64,000 nucleotides of DNA from JALOAD01 sp023228995 [NCBI: Candidatus Muiribacterium halophilum] (GCA_023228995.1 JALOAD010000005.1:1-64000), one strand, 5' to 3'. Counted from the stretch's first letter, positions 43,826 through 52,554 are shown. The notes: generated by a model not told the origin, from the sequence alone. Numbers and translations: made by a program.

Positions 43826-44080
43826 TTATATTTTTCTTTTCATATCTTCAAATAGCTTTTTCATAAGTACTTTTTCTATCAATTTATTTCTAAATTTACA
43901 TATTGTAGTTTCGTCAGGTATAACTTCTTCACTTTTTATATCCAAAAACAATCTAAAACTTATCCTATCGTTAATTTGTTCTTCAGCTTGCGGATCAGAT
44001 AATCCGTACCAAGCTTGTAAAAACATAGCTCCTATAAGTGTTAAGGTATTATTGCTTTTTATTTTTTTAACAAGAAGATT
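43826..44080 (-). pseudogene. IS5-family transposase remnant
   Basis: About 84 codons in the frame ending at 43826: VKKIKSNNTLTLIGAMFLQAWYGLSDPQAEEQINDRISFR, then EEVIPDETTICKFRNKLIE. This is the N-terminal DUF772 region of IS5-group transposases. The DDE catalytic part is missing; the frame ends with stops after MKRKI, and a stop lies just upstream near 44080. Confidence 0.85.
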
Positions 44081-44123
44081 TTAATTGTATAAATATATCA
44101 AAGAAATATAATTTTCGTAATAT

Positions 44124-44140
44124 AATGTTCGCTGAACATT
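44124..44140. repeat. AATGTTCGCTGAACATT palindrome copy
   Basis: Perfect palindromic core upstream of the transposase remnant. Confidence 0.75.
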
Positions 44141-44517
44141 AATACTTTCGAAAAATCACCTCCATGTAATTTTTCTCTCTACCCATTTCGTCTTTTAAAT
44201 ACATCCTGTATTTAATGCTTCGCAACAGCCTCATGAGTTACTCTATAAATTATTTTCTTTGATTTCATTATACTAAAGATTTTGATTTTAAAAGAGGATT
44301 AAAAAAATATGTCTGACAGCAATTACGAGAACTCGATATAAGTTTTTCAATATATAAACAACAAAGATATTATGAAAATAAAAAGTTAAATGAAATATAA
44401 AACTTTGAAACATTTGAAAAACTTATAAAAATACATGGATGTATTTTAGAGTTTGAAGTGTAATAAAAAAAATTATAGGATTTAATTTTTTTTAGGATTT
44501 AATTTTTTTTAAGTTTT

Positions 44518-44534
44518 AATGTTCAGTGAACATT
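44518..44534. repeat. AATGTTCAGTGAACATT palindrome copy
   Basis: Perfect core, followed by TTTTCAACATCGAATT. Confidence 0.75.
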
Positions 44535-44620
44535 TTTCAACATCGAATTAAAAGTAAAATCTGTTAATGATATGCTTTTGATTTTAAAAGAAAATTGATA
44601 ATATAAAAAAATCAAAAACA

Positions 44621-44650
44621 GATCCCGGCTCAGAATCATACCGGGATGAC
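44621..44650. repeat. GATCCCGGCTCAGAATCATACCGGGATGAC-type hairpin repeat
   Basis: Arms ATCCCGG/CCGGGAT with a CTCAGAATCATA loop and trailing GAC. Near-identical copies at 46452-46481, 52646-52675, 52927-52956 and 53216-53245; a broken copy follows at about 44658-44680. Confidence 0.85.
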
Positions 44651-44786
44651 AAAAATTCAGAATCATGCAGGGATGACATTTTTTTATATGAAACTTCCTT
44701 TGGCATGACATTATATTAATTTTTGTTTATTTAATCAGAAAACTCAATTAGATGTGAAGCATCGCTAATTGTCTTTTTTGTAGACA

Positions 44787-45365
44787 CTAATTGCTTTTTA
44801 TTTTTTCATTAAACAATTTTTCTTCTACTATCTGACAAATATAATGAATTACCATTATATGCATTTCCTGAATTTCAGGAGTTTGAGAAGAAGGCATAAT
44901 AAGACATTTATGTGCAATATCCTTTATTATTCCACCATCTTTTCCAAGTAAACCAACAGAATAAGCATTTGATTTTTTTGCATAATCAAGTGCAATACTA
45001 ACATTTTGTGAATTTCCACTTGTAGATATACCAATAACAACATCATTTTTACAAACCATACCTTCAAGAGGTTTTCTAAAAATCTCATTATAACCAAAAT
45101 CATTTGATACAGCAGTCATTGTAGAAACATTTGCATTTAAACAAACAGCATTAAGACTTTTTCTATTTAAAAAAAATCTTCCCTGTAATTCAGCACAAAA
45201 ATGAAGTGCATCTGATGCAGAACCACCATTTCCAAAAACAATAACCTTACCATTATTATTATAGCATTTTATAATGTTTTCTATAACAACATTTATATCA
45301 TCTTCAAGAAAAATCAGTTTATCCAAAACTTTGACAAGATTTTGTATTTTATTAGAAAAACTCAT
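44787..45365 (-). CDS. gmhA: Sedoheptulose-7-phosphate isomerase
   Basis: 192 aa, SIS-domain enzyme converting sedoheptulose 7-phosphate to D-glycero-D-manno-heptose 7-phosphate, first step to ADP-heptose. FGNGGSASDALHFCAELQGRF, GISTSGNSQNVSIALDYAK and TPEIQEMHIMVIHYICQIVE carry the active-site Ser/His/Glu. ATGA overlap with the kinase gene rfaE1 upstream. Confidence 0.95.
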   Translation of the reverse strand: MSFSNKIQNLVKVLDKLIFLEDDINVVIENIIKCYNNNGKVIVFGNGGSASDALHFCAELQGRFFLNRKSLNAVCLNANVSTMTAVSNDFGYNEIFRKPLEGMVCKNDVVIGISTSGNSQNVSIALDYAKKSNAYSVGLLGKDGGIIKDIAHKCLIMPSSQTPEIQEMHIMVIHYICQIVEEKLFNEKIKSN

Positions 45366-46360
45366 TTTTCCTCCAATATTTCAGTTAAATATTTTTTTAT
45401 TTGAATAATATTAGTGACAGCAGTACCGACTTCACCAACAACTATTCCAGCAGCAGTATTTGCAACAATAGTGCATTCTCTTAAACTACCGCCAGCAAGT
45501 AATGACATCATAAATGCAGCAATTGTAGTATCACCAGCACCTGTTACATCATAAACTTTTTTTGCAACAGTTGGAACTGTAAAATCTTTATCATCACTAA
45601 ATATAGTTATACCCTCAGAACCTCTTGTAATAATTAAAGCTTTACATTCTAATTCTTTTTGAAGTCTATAACCTATATCAAAAAGCTGTTTTTCAGTTTC
45701 AATTTCCAAACCTGCCAAAATTCCAGCTTCTCTAATATTAGGTTTTATATAATCAATACCTTTAATAAGATTAATATTATTAACTTTAGGATCACAAGCT
45801 GTAGGAATTTTTTTATCTTTAAATATATTTATAAGCTTTCTAACAACGCTCTCTTCCATAACACCCTTAGCATAATCAGAAAATATAACTCCATCAAATT
45901 TATCAATGTTTTTTTGTATATTATCAATTATTTTTGAACAAATATCCTTATTTATAAAATTTCTTTTTTCATTATCAATTCTAGCAATTTGCTGATTATG
46001 AGCTAAAATCCTTGTTTTTACCGTAGTAGGTCTGGAATTATCTTTTATAACCATATCTGAATTTATATTGAGATTATCAGCTTCTTCAACAAATAATCTG
46101 CCAAAACCATCATTTCCAGTAACGCCACATAAATATGCTTTACCACCTAATGCAACAATATTATTAGCAACATTAGAAGCACCACCAAGTTTATATAACT
46201 TACTTTTAACTTCCGCAACAGGAACTGGAGCTTCTGGTGAAATCCTTTTTACATCGGTAAAAATAAATTCATCAATCATAAGATCGCCAAAAACTAATAT
46301 TGTTTTATTACAAAAATTTTCAAGAATTTTTTCTATTTTATTAAAATCAACCGATTTCAT
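45362..46360 (-). CDS. rfaE1: D-glycero-beta-D-manno-heptose-7-phosphate kinase
   Basis: 332-aa PfkB-family kinase corresponding to the HldE N-terminal domain. Signatures: LVFGDLMIDEF, KLGGASNVANNIVALGGKAYLCGVTG, DYAKGVM and the C-terminal ATP/anion-hole motif DVTGAGDTTIAAFMMSL. It phosphorylates heptose 7-phosphate at C1. AAAGGAG upstream. Co-transcribed with gmhA. Confidence 0.95.
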   Translation of the reverse strand: MKSVDFNKIEKILENFCNKTILVFGDLMIDEFIFTDVKRISPEAPVPVAEVKSKLYKLGGASNVANNIVALGGKAYLCGVTGNDGFGRLFVEEADNLNINSDMVIKDNSRPTTVKTRILAHNQQIARIDNEKRNFINKDICSKIIDNIQKNIDKFDGVIFSDYAKGVMEESVVRKLINIFKDKKIPTACDPKVNNINLIKGIDYIKPNIREAGILAGLEIETEKQLFDIGYRLQKELECKALIITRGSEGITIFSDDKDFTVPTVAKKVYDVTGAGDTTIAAFMMSLLAGGSLRECTIVANTAAGIVVGEVGTAVTNIIQIKKYLTEILEEK

Positions 46361-46451
46361 AAAAACTCCTTTCTTTTAAATCTTTAAAAACCTGCGAATA
46401 GTGAATACAGTTAGCACAGCTAAAGCTGTTAGTGCGTTAAAAACAAAATCA

Positions 46452-46481
46452 GATCCCGGCTCAAAATCATACCGGGATGAC
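46452..46481. repeat. CCGGGATGAC hairpin repeat
   Basis: GATCCCGGCTCAAAATCATA with CCGGGATGAC, one base different in the loop from the 44621 copy. Confidence 0.85.
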
Positions 46482-46574
46482 AGCTTAAGTAAATGTGACT
46501 GCAATTTATTCTGCGAAAAATTGCTTGTGACAAGAGTTTTCGACTCTCCGGTAACATAGTGACTTTGTTTTTTT

Positions 46575-46629
46575 TGTCACCAATGTCATCCCATGACATG
46601 TCACGCTTCATCTGTCAGAGCTTTACTAT
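46575..46629. repeat. TGTCAC..GACATGTCACGCTT family repeat
   Basis: TGTCACCAATGTCATCCC, ATGACATGTCACGCTTCATC, TGTCAGAGCTTTACTATTAA. Related copies at 52555-52610 and 62013-62045/62188-62222. Always precedes or neighbours an AATGTTC core. Confidence 0.7.
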
Positions 46630-46633
46630 TAAC

Positions 46634-46656
46634 AAAAATGTTCACCGAACATTTTT
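46634..46656. repeat. AAATGTTCACCGAACATTT palindrome copy
   Basis: Core with compensating changes (ACC/GAA against AGT/GAA in other copies). Confidence 0.75.
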
Positions 46657-46677
46657 GACCCTCAACTCTTTAACCCT

Positions 46678-47217
46678 TTAACTTTTTAACCCTCTTTCTA
46701 CTTCTCTAGCAAATTCCAGCATATTTTCAAAACTCAAATCAGCTTTACATTTATTAATTTCAGTTTTTCCATAACCTGACATTAAAAGAACACTTTTAAT
46801 GTTTTTCCTCTGTCCACAGATTATATCAGAACATTTATCACCAACAAAATAAGAATTATCAATATCTATATCAAAATCCTCAATTGCCTTTTCAAGCAAA
46901 CCTGTTTCAGGTTTTCTACAATTACATTTACCACTAAAATCAGGATGATGGGGACAAATATAATACTTTTTAATTTCAACATTAAATTTCGCTAGTATAT
47001 CAGACAATCTTTGATTAACTTTATTGCAATCATCAATACTATAATAATTTCTTGCAATTCCAGATTGATTAGTAATTACAACAAATTCAAAACCAAGATT
47101 TTTTAAAATAATAAGACCTTGTTTTACACCATCAATAAGACAAACTTCATCTGGATTTGAAAGATAATTTTTTTCAACAATCAATGTTCCATCTCTATCA
47201 AAAATAACATATTTCAT
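46678..47217 (-). CDS. gmhB: D-glycero-beta-D-manno-heptose-1,7-bisphosphate 7-phosphatase
   Basis: 179-aa HAD phosphatase. Catalytic FDRDGTLI (Asp nucleophile and acid), VVITNQSGIAR, the zinc-binding loop CPHHPDFSGKCNCRKP and YFVGDKCSDI. Removes the C7 phosphate before adenylylation, so with gmhA, rfaE1 and rfaE2 the route to ADP-D-glycero-heptose is complete; the HldD epimerase is not in the window. Overlaps plsC. Confidence 0.94.
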   Translation of the reverse strand: MKYVIFDRDGTLIVEKNYLSNPDEVCLIDGVKQGLIILKNLGFEFVVITNQSGIARNYYSIDDCNKVNQRLSDILAKFNVEIKKYYICPHHPDFSGKCNCRKPETGLLEKAIEDFDIDIDNSYFVGDKCSDIICGQRKNIKSVLLMSGYGKTEINKCKADLSFENMLEFAREVERGLKS

Positions 47218-47858
47218 ATATTAAAACCTTTACTTGAAATATACATTTCTCTAATTTTTTCCTCTAATAACAAAGCAATTTTAGCAGCTGATTCTTTTTT
47301 GTTATTATCATCCCACATGCTTTGTTCTATTTTAATAACTTTACCAAATACAACATCAACCTTACAAGGTCTTGGAATAAATTCACCTCTATGAAGAAGA
47401 TCAATACTACCATTTAAAATTACAGGTAAAAAAACCGGACAATCAGCATTTTTCCATATATATGAAACTCCTGATTTAAAATTACCAATTTCACCAGTTT
47501 TTGATCTTGTGCCCTCAGGAAAAATACAAATAGCATTATCTGATTGGAGTAGTTCCTTAGCTTTATCCATAGCAATTCTGTCAACAGTACCTCTTTTGAC
47601 AGGGAAATTACCAACTCTTTTCATAATCCAACTAAATACAGGTATATTAAATAATTCCTTTTTAGTCATAAATGGTAAAGGCCTTGGAAATGAATTAAAC
47701 AATATCATAGGATCAAGATTACTCTGATGATTAGAAACAACTATTACAGGTCCAAAATCAGGAATATTATCAATTCCTTTTATTTTAATATCAATATAAA
47801 ACACTTTAAACATAAAATTTAAAGCAAATCTTGCAAGTTTAATATCAAAAAGATTCAT
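47214..47858 (-). CDS. plsC: 1-acylglycerol-3-phosphate acyltransferase
   Basis: 214 aa from the ATG at 47858 (GGAG four bases upstream; a GTG one codon earlier is less well spaced). Motif I NHQSNLD (His 44, Asp 49), motif III FPEGTRSKTGE and the hydrophobic N-terminus place it in the PlsC family, which makes phosphatidic acid at the membrane. Overlaps gmhB by 4 bp and lies 10 bp from cmk, forming aroA-cmk-plsC-gmhB. Confidence 0.92.
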   Translation of the reverse strand: MNLFDIKLARFALNFMFKVFYIDIKIKGIDNIPDFGPVIVVSNHQSNLDPMILFNSFPRPLPFMTKKELFNIPVFSWIMKRVGNFPVKRGTVDRIAMDKAKELLQSDNAICIFPEGTRSKTGEIGNFKSGVSYIWKNADCPVFLPVILNGSIDLLHRGEFIPRPCKVDVVFGKVIKIEQSMWDDNNKKESAAKIALLLEEKIREMYISSKGFNI

Positions 47859-47867
47859 CACACTCCA

Positions 47868-48533
47868 TTACTCACTTTTTTTTATTCTCCCAACAATATC
47901 TTCAACAACTTCTTCAACCGACATTGACGTTGTATCAATTTCATCAGCATCAGCAGCTTTTTTTAATGGAGCAATTTTTCTTGTAGAATCATAATGATCT
48001 CTATTTTGTATATCAAGTCTTATTTCTTCAAAAGTAAATTCTTCCCCTTTTTCAAGAAGTTCAAGTCTTCGTCTTTTAGCTCTTTCATCAACAGAAGCAT
48101 TTAAATAAAATTTATGCTCTGCATTAGGAAGAACAATTGTACCAATATCTCTACCTTCCATAATAATATTATATTCACTGCTTAATCTTCTAAATATTTT
48201 ATTAACTTTATCCCTAACACATCCAATAGCCGAAACAGGCGATACAGCTTTTGTTATTTCTCTTGTTCTTATTTTATCACTTACATCTTTACCATTTAAT
48301 AAAATTTTAAATACACCATCTCCTGGTATTACTTCAAGTAAATCACAATTTATAGCATTTAAAACTTTAATTTCATCATTAAAGTCAATTCCCTGCTCTA
48401 TAAGATAATATGTAATTGTTCTGTAAAATGCTCCACTATCAACATGAAACAAACCTAGTCTGCGGGAAACAAGCTCTGTTATTGTGGATTTTCCTGAACC
48501 AGCTGGACCATCAATTGCTATACTTGAATTCAT
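47868..48533 (-). CDS. cmk: Cytidylate kinase
   Basis: 221 aa from the ATG at 48533 (GGAGTTTGG upstream). P-loop IDGPAGSGKSTI, HVDSGAFYR, MEGRDIGTIVLPNAEHKFYL and RNHYDSTR-like RDHYDSTRKIAPL of the NMP-binding and lid regions. Phosphorylates CMP/dCMP. Its start lies 23 bp inside the aroA 3' end, so the genes are co-transcribed, an arrangement common in bacteria. Confidence 0.95.
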   Translation of the reverse strand: MNSSIAIDGPAGSGKSTITELVSRRLGLFHVDSGAFYRTITYYLIEQGIDFNDEIKVLNAINCDLLEVIPGDGVFKILLNGKDVSDKIRTREITKAVSPVSAIGCVRDKVNKIFRRLSSEYNIIMEGRDIGTIVLPNAEHKFYLNASVDERAKRRRLELLEKGEEFTFEEIRLDIQNRDHYDSTRKIAPLKKAADADEIDTTSMSVEEVVEDIVGRIKKSE

Positions 48534-49833
48534 AACCAAACTCCATAAATTTTTTTAAAAAACTAGGGAACGAAACATTTATACCAGAAATACTATCTAA
48601 TTTCAATTTTCTTTGTGTAAGAATACATAATATTACTGCTGTCATAATTATTCTATGATCGTTTTCTGCATTAATAAAATCAGTTTTTTCAATTATATTT
48701 TTAGTTAAATAAATAGTATTATTTTTTTCATAAACTTCCACACCAAAAAAAGCACCTAATTCAATAATCTTATTTATTCTATCACATTCTTTAAATCTAA
48801 GTTCTTCAACACCATGTATTTCAGAATTTCCACTAGCAAAAAACATAGCTATTGAAAGAATAGGGATTTCATCAATAAAAAAAGGAATTTTTTCTTTTTC
48901 ATTGATTTTAATACCATTAAGAATAGATGTTTTAACAATTATATCAGCAACAATTTCACCATCAATTTGTTTTTCATTTAAAATAGTAATATTTCCATTC
49001 ATTTTTTTTAATATATCAAGAAGATAAGCTCTTGTAGGATTTATATTTATACTTTTCAATGTTAAATTACAATCTTTACAAATTAAAGCAAAAACAATAA
49101 AAAAAGCAGCAGATGAAAAATCAGATGGGATTGTAAAATCTTTCATTTTAGGAATACCACTATTATCTGTTATTTTTATTATTTCATTATAATGTTGGGA
49201 ACTTTCAACTATTAATTCACAATTCATAGCTTTTAACATTATTTCAGTATGATCTCTACTTTTTCTTTTACTTTTATAACAAGAATTATTACCTTTTCCC
49301 AAAAGATTTGCAATTATCCACGCTGTTTTCTGTTGAGCTGAACCAATTTCAGATTCCATATCAATTTTATTAAGAGAAGATTTAGATATAAAAACAGGTA
49401 ATTTACCATTATTATCATAAATATTACAATTCATATCTTTTAAAAACCCAGTAATTCTATTCATCGGTCTTTTAAGAAGCGAATAATCTCCTGTAACAAC
49501 TCCTCTAAGACCTAAACCTGCAAGAATTGAAATACAAAGCCTTGCTGTAGTACCAGAATTTAGGCAATCTATCTCTTTATTAGCATTTTGAAGATTGTTT
49601 TTAATAATATAAACAATTTTTTTATCTTTATCACATTCAACTACAATACCAATACTTCTTGCAAAATTAATGCTAGCCATTGTATCATCTGAAAATAGAA
49701 AATTCTCAATCTTAGCTTTATTACCATTTGCAATTATATTTAAGAGTACAGCACGATGAGAAATAGATTTATCCGGCGGAATTGTAATTTGTGTATTTAT
49801 ATTATTTGGATATTTCTTTACTTCAAAAATCAT
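48511..49833 (-). CDS. aroA: 3-phosphoshikimate 1-carboxyvinyltransferase (EPSP synthase)
   Basis: 440 aa. Shikimate-pathway enzyme with PPDKSISHRAVLLN near the start, LNSGTTARLCISILAGL, GDYSLLKRPMNRI, GSAQQKTAWIIANLL, IPSDFSSAAFFIVFAL and the C-terminal ELRFKECDRI. The gene starts one base after the stop of a 27-codon hydrophobic frame, with only AGG as ribosome site, so it probably depends on that frame for translation. Confidence 0.95.
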   Translation of the reverse strand: MIFEVKKYPNNINTQITIPPDKSISHRAVLLNIIANGNKAKIENFLFSDDTMASINFARSIGIVVECDKDKKIVYIIKNNLQNANKEIDCLNSGTTARLCISILAGLGLRGVVTGDYSLLKRPMNRITGFLKDMNCNIYDNNGKLPVFISKSSLNKIDMESEIGSAQQKTAWIIANLLGKGNNSCYKSKRKSRDHTEIMLKAMNCELIVESSQHYNEIIKITDNSGIPKMKDFTIPSDFSSAAFFIVFALICKDCNLTLKSININPTRAYLLDILKKMNGNITILNEKQIDGEIVADIIVKTSILNGIKINEKEKIPFFIDEIPILSIAMFFASGNSEIHGVEELRFKECDRINKIIELGAFFGVEVYEKNNTIYLTKNIIEKTDFINAENDHRIIMTAVILCILTQRKLKLDSISGINVSFPSFLKKFMEFGYEFKYSN

Positions 49834-49834
49834 T

Positions 49835-49918
49835 TTAACCTAAAATAAAGACAACAGAAATAACAAGAATAATAAGAAGAATAATTTTTTTAAGATAATA
49901 AGATTCATTAGAAATCAT
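49835..49918 (-). CDS. 27-aa single-helix membrane peptide upstream of aroA
   Basis: MISNESYYLKKIILLIILVI continuing SVVFILG: a polar N-terminus, KK, then an unbroken hydrophobic helix of about 16-18 residues. A strong GAGGGGG site lies 6 bases before its ATG, better than that of aroA. Its TAA is followed by one A and then the aroA ATG. It could be a small membrane protein or a translated leader coupling aroA. Confidence 0.5.
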   Translation of the reverse strand: MISNESYYLKKIILLIILVISVVFILG

Positions 49919-50016
49919 AAAACCCCCTCACTTAGCACTATAATTAAATTAACATTTTTATTTTTTTATATTTTACCATAATTAAAATTATTTAAAAACT
50001 GGTAATAGGTTTAAAA

Positions 50017-50178
50017 CTAAAACTTATTCGGCGGAATTTCAGAACCACAAAATTTACAATTAACACTTTTATTTTTATTGCCTGAATTAACCTTTTGTTT
50101 TTTACCACAATCAGGACATTTCCTTTTAGTAGCAACAAGAGATTCAATAAGCTGAGCAAAAAAAATAAAAATATGCAA
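50017..50178 (-). CDS. Small zinc-ribbon protein (53 aa)
   Basis: Starts at TTG 50178 with AAGGTGG upstream; encodes LHIFIFFAQLIESLVATKRK, then a zinc ribbon of CPDCGKK and CKFCGSE with 16 residues between the pairs, ending IPPNKF. Lies 13 bp after the PII-like gene on the same strand, so it probably belongs to that operon. A different overlapping frame here (49992-50189) encodes only low-complexity hydrophobic sequence and is rejected. Confidence 0.65.
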   Translation of the reverse strand: MHIFIFFAQLIESLVATKRKCPDCGKKQKVNSGNKNKSVNCKFCGSEIPPNKF

Positions 50179-50191
50179 TTTAATACCACCT

Positions 50192-50869
50192 TTATTCTAC
50201 CTTATTAACACCATATACTTTGTTTACATCCTGAATAAAAATAATACCTTTTCCAGGTTCATCAATTTCAAGGCCTTTTCTAATTTCATTAACAATATTT
50301 TCAGTAACAATTTTACCTGCCAAAATAAGAACAATGTCTTTTTCAGGCTCAATAGGAAAACTAAATAACATACTAGTATCATTTACTCCCGAACCTCTTG
50401 CATTTATAACTGTTCCACCTCTTGCACCGGATTTTGTAGCTATTTCCATTACAGCATTGCCTTTTCCCTTATCAACTATTATAAAAATTGAATTAAACAT
50501 AACTGGTTTTTCCTCTCTCTGAGTTTTATTAATAGAAATATCTTCTTGGCTTGCAGACCCGAAAAATCCCGTTACAGGAATTGTAAAAGCAATACCACTA
50601 TATGATTTTCCGAAATTAAACTTTTTTTGAATTTGTTCCATTGCAACATCAACAGTATCAAAAGGAGCAATCATAAGAACAATTTCTTTTCTAACTTCAT
50701 TTAAATCAAGCCATTCAAGTAATTTATTTTTAACAGTACCTTTACCAAGCAAAATAGTACCACCAGAAATCCCAGATTTTTTAGCTATCTGAATAATTTC
50801 ACTACCTTTGCCGAAATTAACTATTATAACAATCATTTCATATAAGTTTACATTAAAACCGTTTTTCAA
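50192..50869 (-). CDS. Tandem PII-like signalling protein
   Basis: 225 aa with two PII-like halves: residues about 12-105 (VNFGKGSEIIQIAKKSGISGGTILLGKG, GKSYSGIAFTIPV) and 125-222 (VDKGKGNAVMEIATKSGARGGTVINARG, PGKGIIFIQDV). Each has the GKG..G..GGT nucleotide/T-loop anchor pattern, but the T-loop uridylylation Tyr region is not typical of GlnB. Start TTG at 50869 with AGGGGG upstream. Next to a DUF1538 membrane protein, which it probably regulates by direct contact (inferred from PII-transporter pairs). Confidence 0.8.
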   Translation of the reverse strand: MKNGFNVNLYEMIVIIVNFGKGSEIIQIAKKSGISGGTILLGKGTVKNKLLEWLDLNEVRKEIVLMIAPFDTVDVAMEQIQKKFNFGKSYSGIAFTIPVTGFFGSASQEDISINKTQREEKPVMFNSIFIIVDKGKGNAVMEIATKSGARGGTVINARGSGVNDTSMLFSFPIEPEKDIVLILAGKIVTENIVNEIRKGLEIDEPGKGIIFIQDVNKVYGVNKVE

Positions 50870-50887
50870 AATATCCCCCTATTTTAA

Positions 50888-52354
50888 TCAACTAGTTTTT
50901 GCCTTATATACAAGACCTAATATTTGAAGTGCTATTATAGGAGTCATAGCTACCATTGAAATCATACCAAATCCATCAAGTACAACATCAGCACCTTCAG
51001 TAGCTTTTGCAACTCCCTGAACAAATGCCAAAATAAATGTAGCAGTCATTGGTCCAGAAGCCACACCACCAGCATCAAAAGACATTCCGATAAAAAATTT
51101 TGGAACTTTATAAGATAAAATCAAAGAAAATATATATCCAGGCAATAAAAAATGCCAAAACTGCACAGAAGGAACAACAACTCTAACAATAGAAATAGCA
51201 ACAGCAACACCAATTCCAATAGCTAAACTTAATAAAATAGGATTTTTCCTAATAGCACCGCTCGTAACATTTTCAACCTGTTTTGTTAAAAAATGCACAG
51301 CAGGTTCTGCAAGTACAGATACAAATCCAAGAGTAAAAGCAATAAATATAGTTAAATAAATACTACCTTTAGAAGCAATGCTAAAACCTATAATACTTCC
51401 AACTTCCATAAAACCCTGATTAACACCAAGCATAAAAAGCACAAGACCAATAAAAGCATAAATCATACCTTTTATAATTTTTAAAAAAGGTTTTCTTTCA
51501 AGATTAAGATATATTTTTTGAAAAAAAAGAAAAGTTATAAGCAGTGGCAACAATGCATATACAACATCAAGTGATACAGAAGGAATTTTACTATAAAAAG
51601 CTGATAAAATTGAATTAGAAGAAACAGTGTTTTCAATAGAATCACTTGAAATACCCGCAGTATTACTCATCATACTCATTATCATAACTGCAAGAATTGG
51701 TCCAATAGAAGTAATTCCAATAAGACCAAAACTGTCTTCTTTAGATTCAAGTGTGTTTTTTTTAAGACCAGATATACCAACAGATAAAGCTAAAATAAAT
51801 GGAACAGCCATAGCTCCTGTTGTAGCTCCTGCCATATCAAAAGAAATTACAAGAAATTCAGGAGGAGTAAAAATTCCAAAAATAAGAACTATAAAATAAA
51901 ACAATGAAAGAATTAATTTTAAAGAAAAACCATATAATATTCTAACAAGACCAAAAGTAAGCATAATAGCAAGACCGATTGAAACTGAAACAACAATACT
52001 TCTTTGAGTAATAGCACCCAAAGAAACAACTTCAAGATTCTCAGCCACAATATTTAAAGACGGTTCAGCCATAGAAATGAAAAAACCTACAATAAGACCT
52101 GCAATTATAATTATTACTATTTTATTAGTTTTAGCAAGAGCAACCCCAATAAGCTGTCCAATCGGTGTAATACCAATATCAACTCCAAAAAGAAATATAG
52201 AAAGTCCAATAATAATTAAAAAAGTACCAATTATAAATTTCATTAAATCTGGAAAATCAACAGAAACTATTGTAAAGTTAAGAATAATAACAATAAAAAA
52301 AATAGGTAATACCGAATGCATTACTTCTTTTAATTTACTTAAAAGAATATTCAC
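50888..52354 (-). CDS. DUF1538 membrane protein, duplicated
   Basis: 488 aa, about 12 membrane segments in two repeats. Each repeat has an AEP motif (MAEPSLNIVAENL; LAEPAVHFLTKQV), an IVR/LVR helix and a signature loop (SFDMAGATTGAMAVPFILAL; SFDAGGVASGPMTATFILAF). Transporter-like; substrate unknown. Start GTG at 52354 with AAGGAG upstream. Co-transcribed with the PII-like gene 18 bp downstream. Confidence 0.82.
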   Translation of the reverse strand: MNILLSKLKEVMHSVLPIFFIVIILNFTIVSVDFPDLMKFIIGTFLIIIGLSIFLFGVDIGITPIGQLIGVALAKTNKIVIIIIAGLIVGFFISMAEPSLNIVAENLEVVSLGAITQRSIVVSVSIGLAIMLTFGLVRILYGFSLKLILSLFYFIVLIFGIFTPPEFLVISFDMAGATTGAMAVPFILALSVGISGLKKNTLESKEDSFGLIGITSIGPILAVMIMSMMSNTAGISSDSIENTVSSNSILSAFYSKIPSVSLDVVYALLPLLITFLFFQKIYLNLERKPFLKIIKGMIYAFIGLVLFMLGVNQGFMEVGSIIGFSIASKGSIYLTIFIAFTLGFVSVLAEPAVHFLTKQVENVTSGAIRKNPILLSLAIGIGVAVAISIVRVVVPSVQFWHFLLPGYIFSLILSYKVPKFFIGMSFDAGGVASGPMTATFILAFVQGVAKATEGADVVLDGFGMISMVAMTPIIALQILGLVYKAKTS

Positions 52355-52428
52355 TTTTAAATTCTCCTTAACACAATAATAAAGTTACAGAATGTATAAA
52401 AATTTGTATTAATAAAATTATCATAATA

Positions 52429-52456
52429 ATAATATCAGCAACAAATTTATTGTCAA
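52429..52456 (-). promoter_or_regulatory. Promoter of the DUF1538-PII operon
   Basis: Minus strand: consensus -35 TTGACA (52451-52456), 16 bp, -10 TATTAT (52429-52434); a second TATTAT register is possible in the same ATT repeat. Leader about 70 nt. Confidence 0.45.
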
Positions 52457-52554
52457 ATAATTGAATCCACTTATTAAATCAAAAAAAATCAATATATTGT
52501 CATGCTAAAGAAACTTTCATATAAAAAAATGTCATCCCGGCATAACTTTGTTTT

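Larger units (their letters stand above)
44081..44786. other. Decayed, repeat-rich region between the transposase remnant and gmhA
   Basis: 706 bp without an intact gene. Holds palindrome cores at 44124-44140 and 44518-44534, a copy of the AATACATCCTGTATT/GCTTCGCAACAG repeat (44181-44270), the segment AATATGTCTGACAGCAATTA with flanks shared with 59.72 kb, a short broken frame at about 44355-44463 (YKQQRYYENKKLNEI, stop, NFETFEKLIKIHGCILEF) and a CCGGGATGAC hairpin (44621-44650). Confidence 0.7.
46361..46677. other. Repeat-filled spacer between gmhB and rfaE1
   Basis: 317 bp, no gene. Contains GCGAATAGTGAATACAG with the CAGTTAGCACAGCTAAAGCT segment shared with 61972-61995, a CCGGGATGAC hairpin (46452-46481), a GTGACATGTCACGCTT-family copy (46575-46629) and an AAATGTTCACCGAACATTT palindrome (46634-46656). 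Confidence 0.75.

Noticed and set aside
44355-44463. Broken frame YKQQRYYENKKLNEI/NFETFEKLIKIHGC as a gene
   Set aside because: Internal stop, no start and no recognisable family; mentioned only as part of the decayed region.
44523-44711. 62-codon frame on the minus strand (MSCQRKFHIKK...)
   Set aside because: Lies entirely in the hairpin and palindrome repeats, with composition dictated by repeat sequence; similar frames recur at other repeat copies (for example 46429-46611).
49992-50189. 65-codon frame MVLNCIFLFFLLSLLN
   Set aside because: Overlaps the zinc-ribbon frame in another register; low-complexity hydrophobic sequence without conserved features, whereas the other register has two CxxC pairs and a ribosome site.
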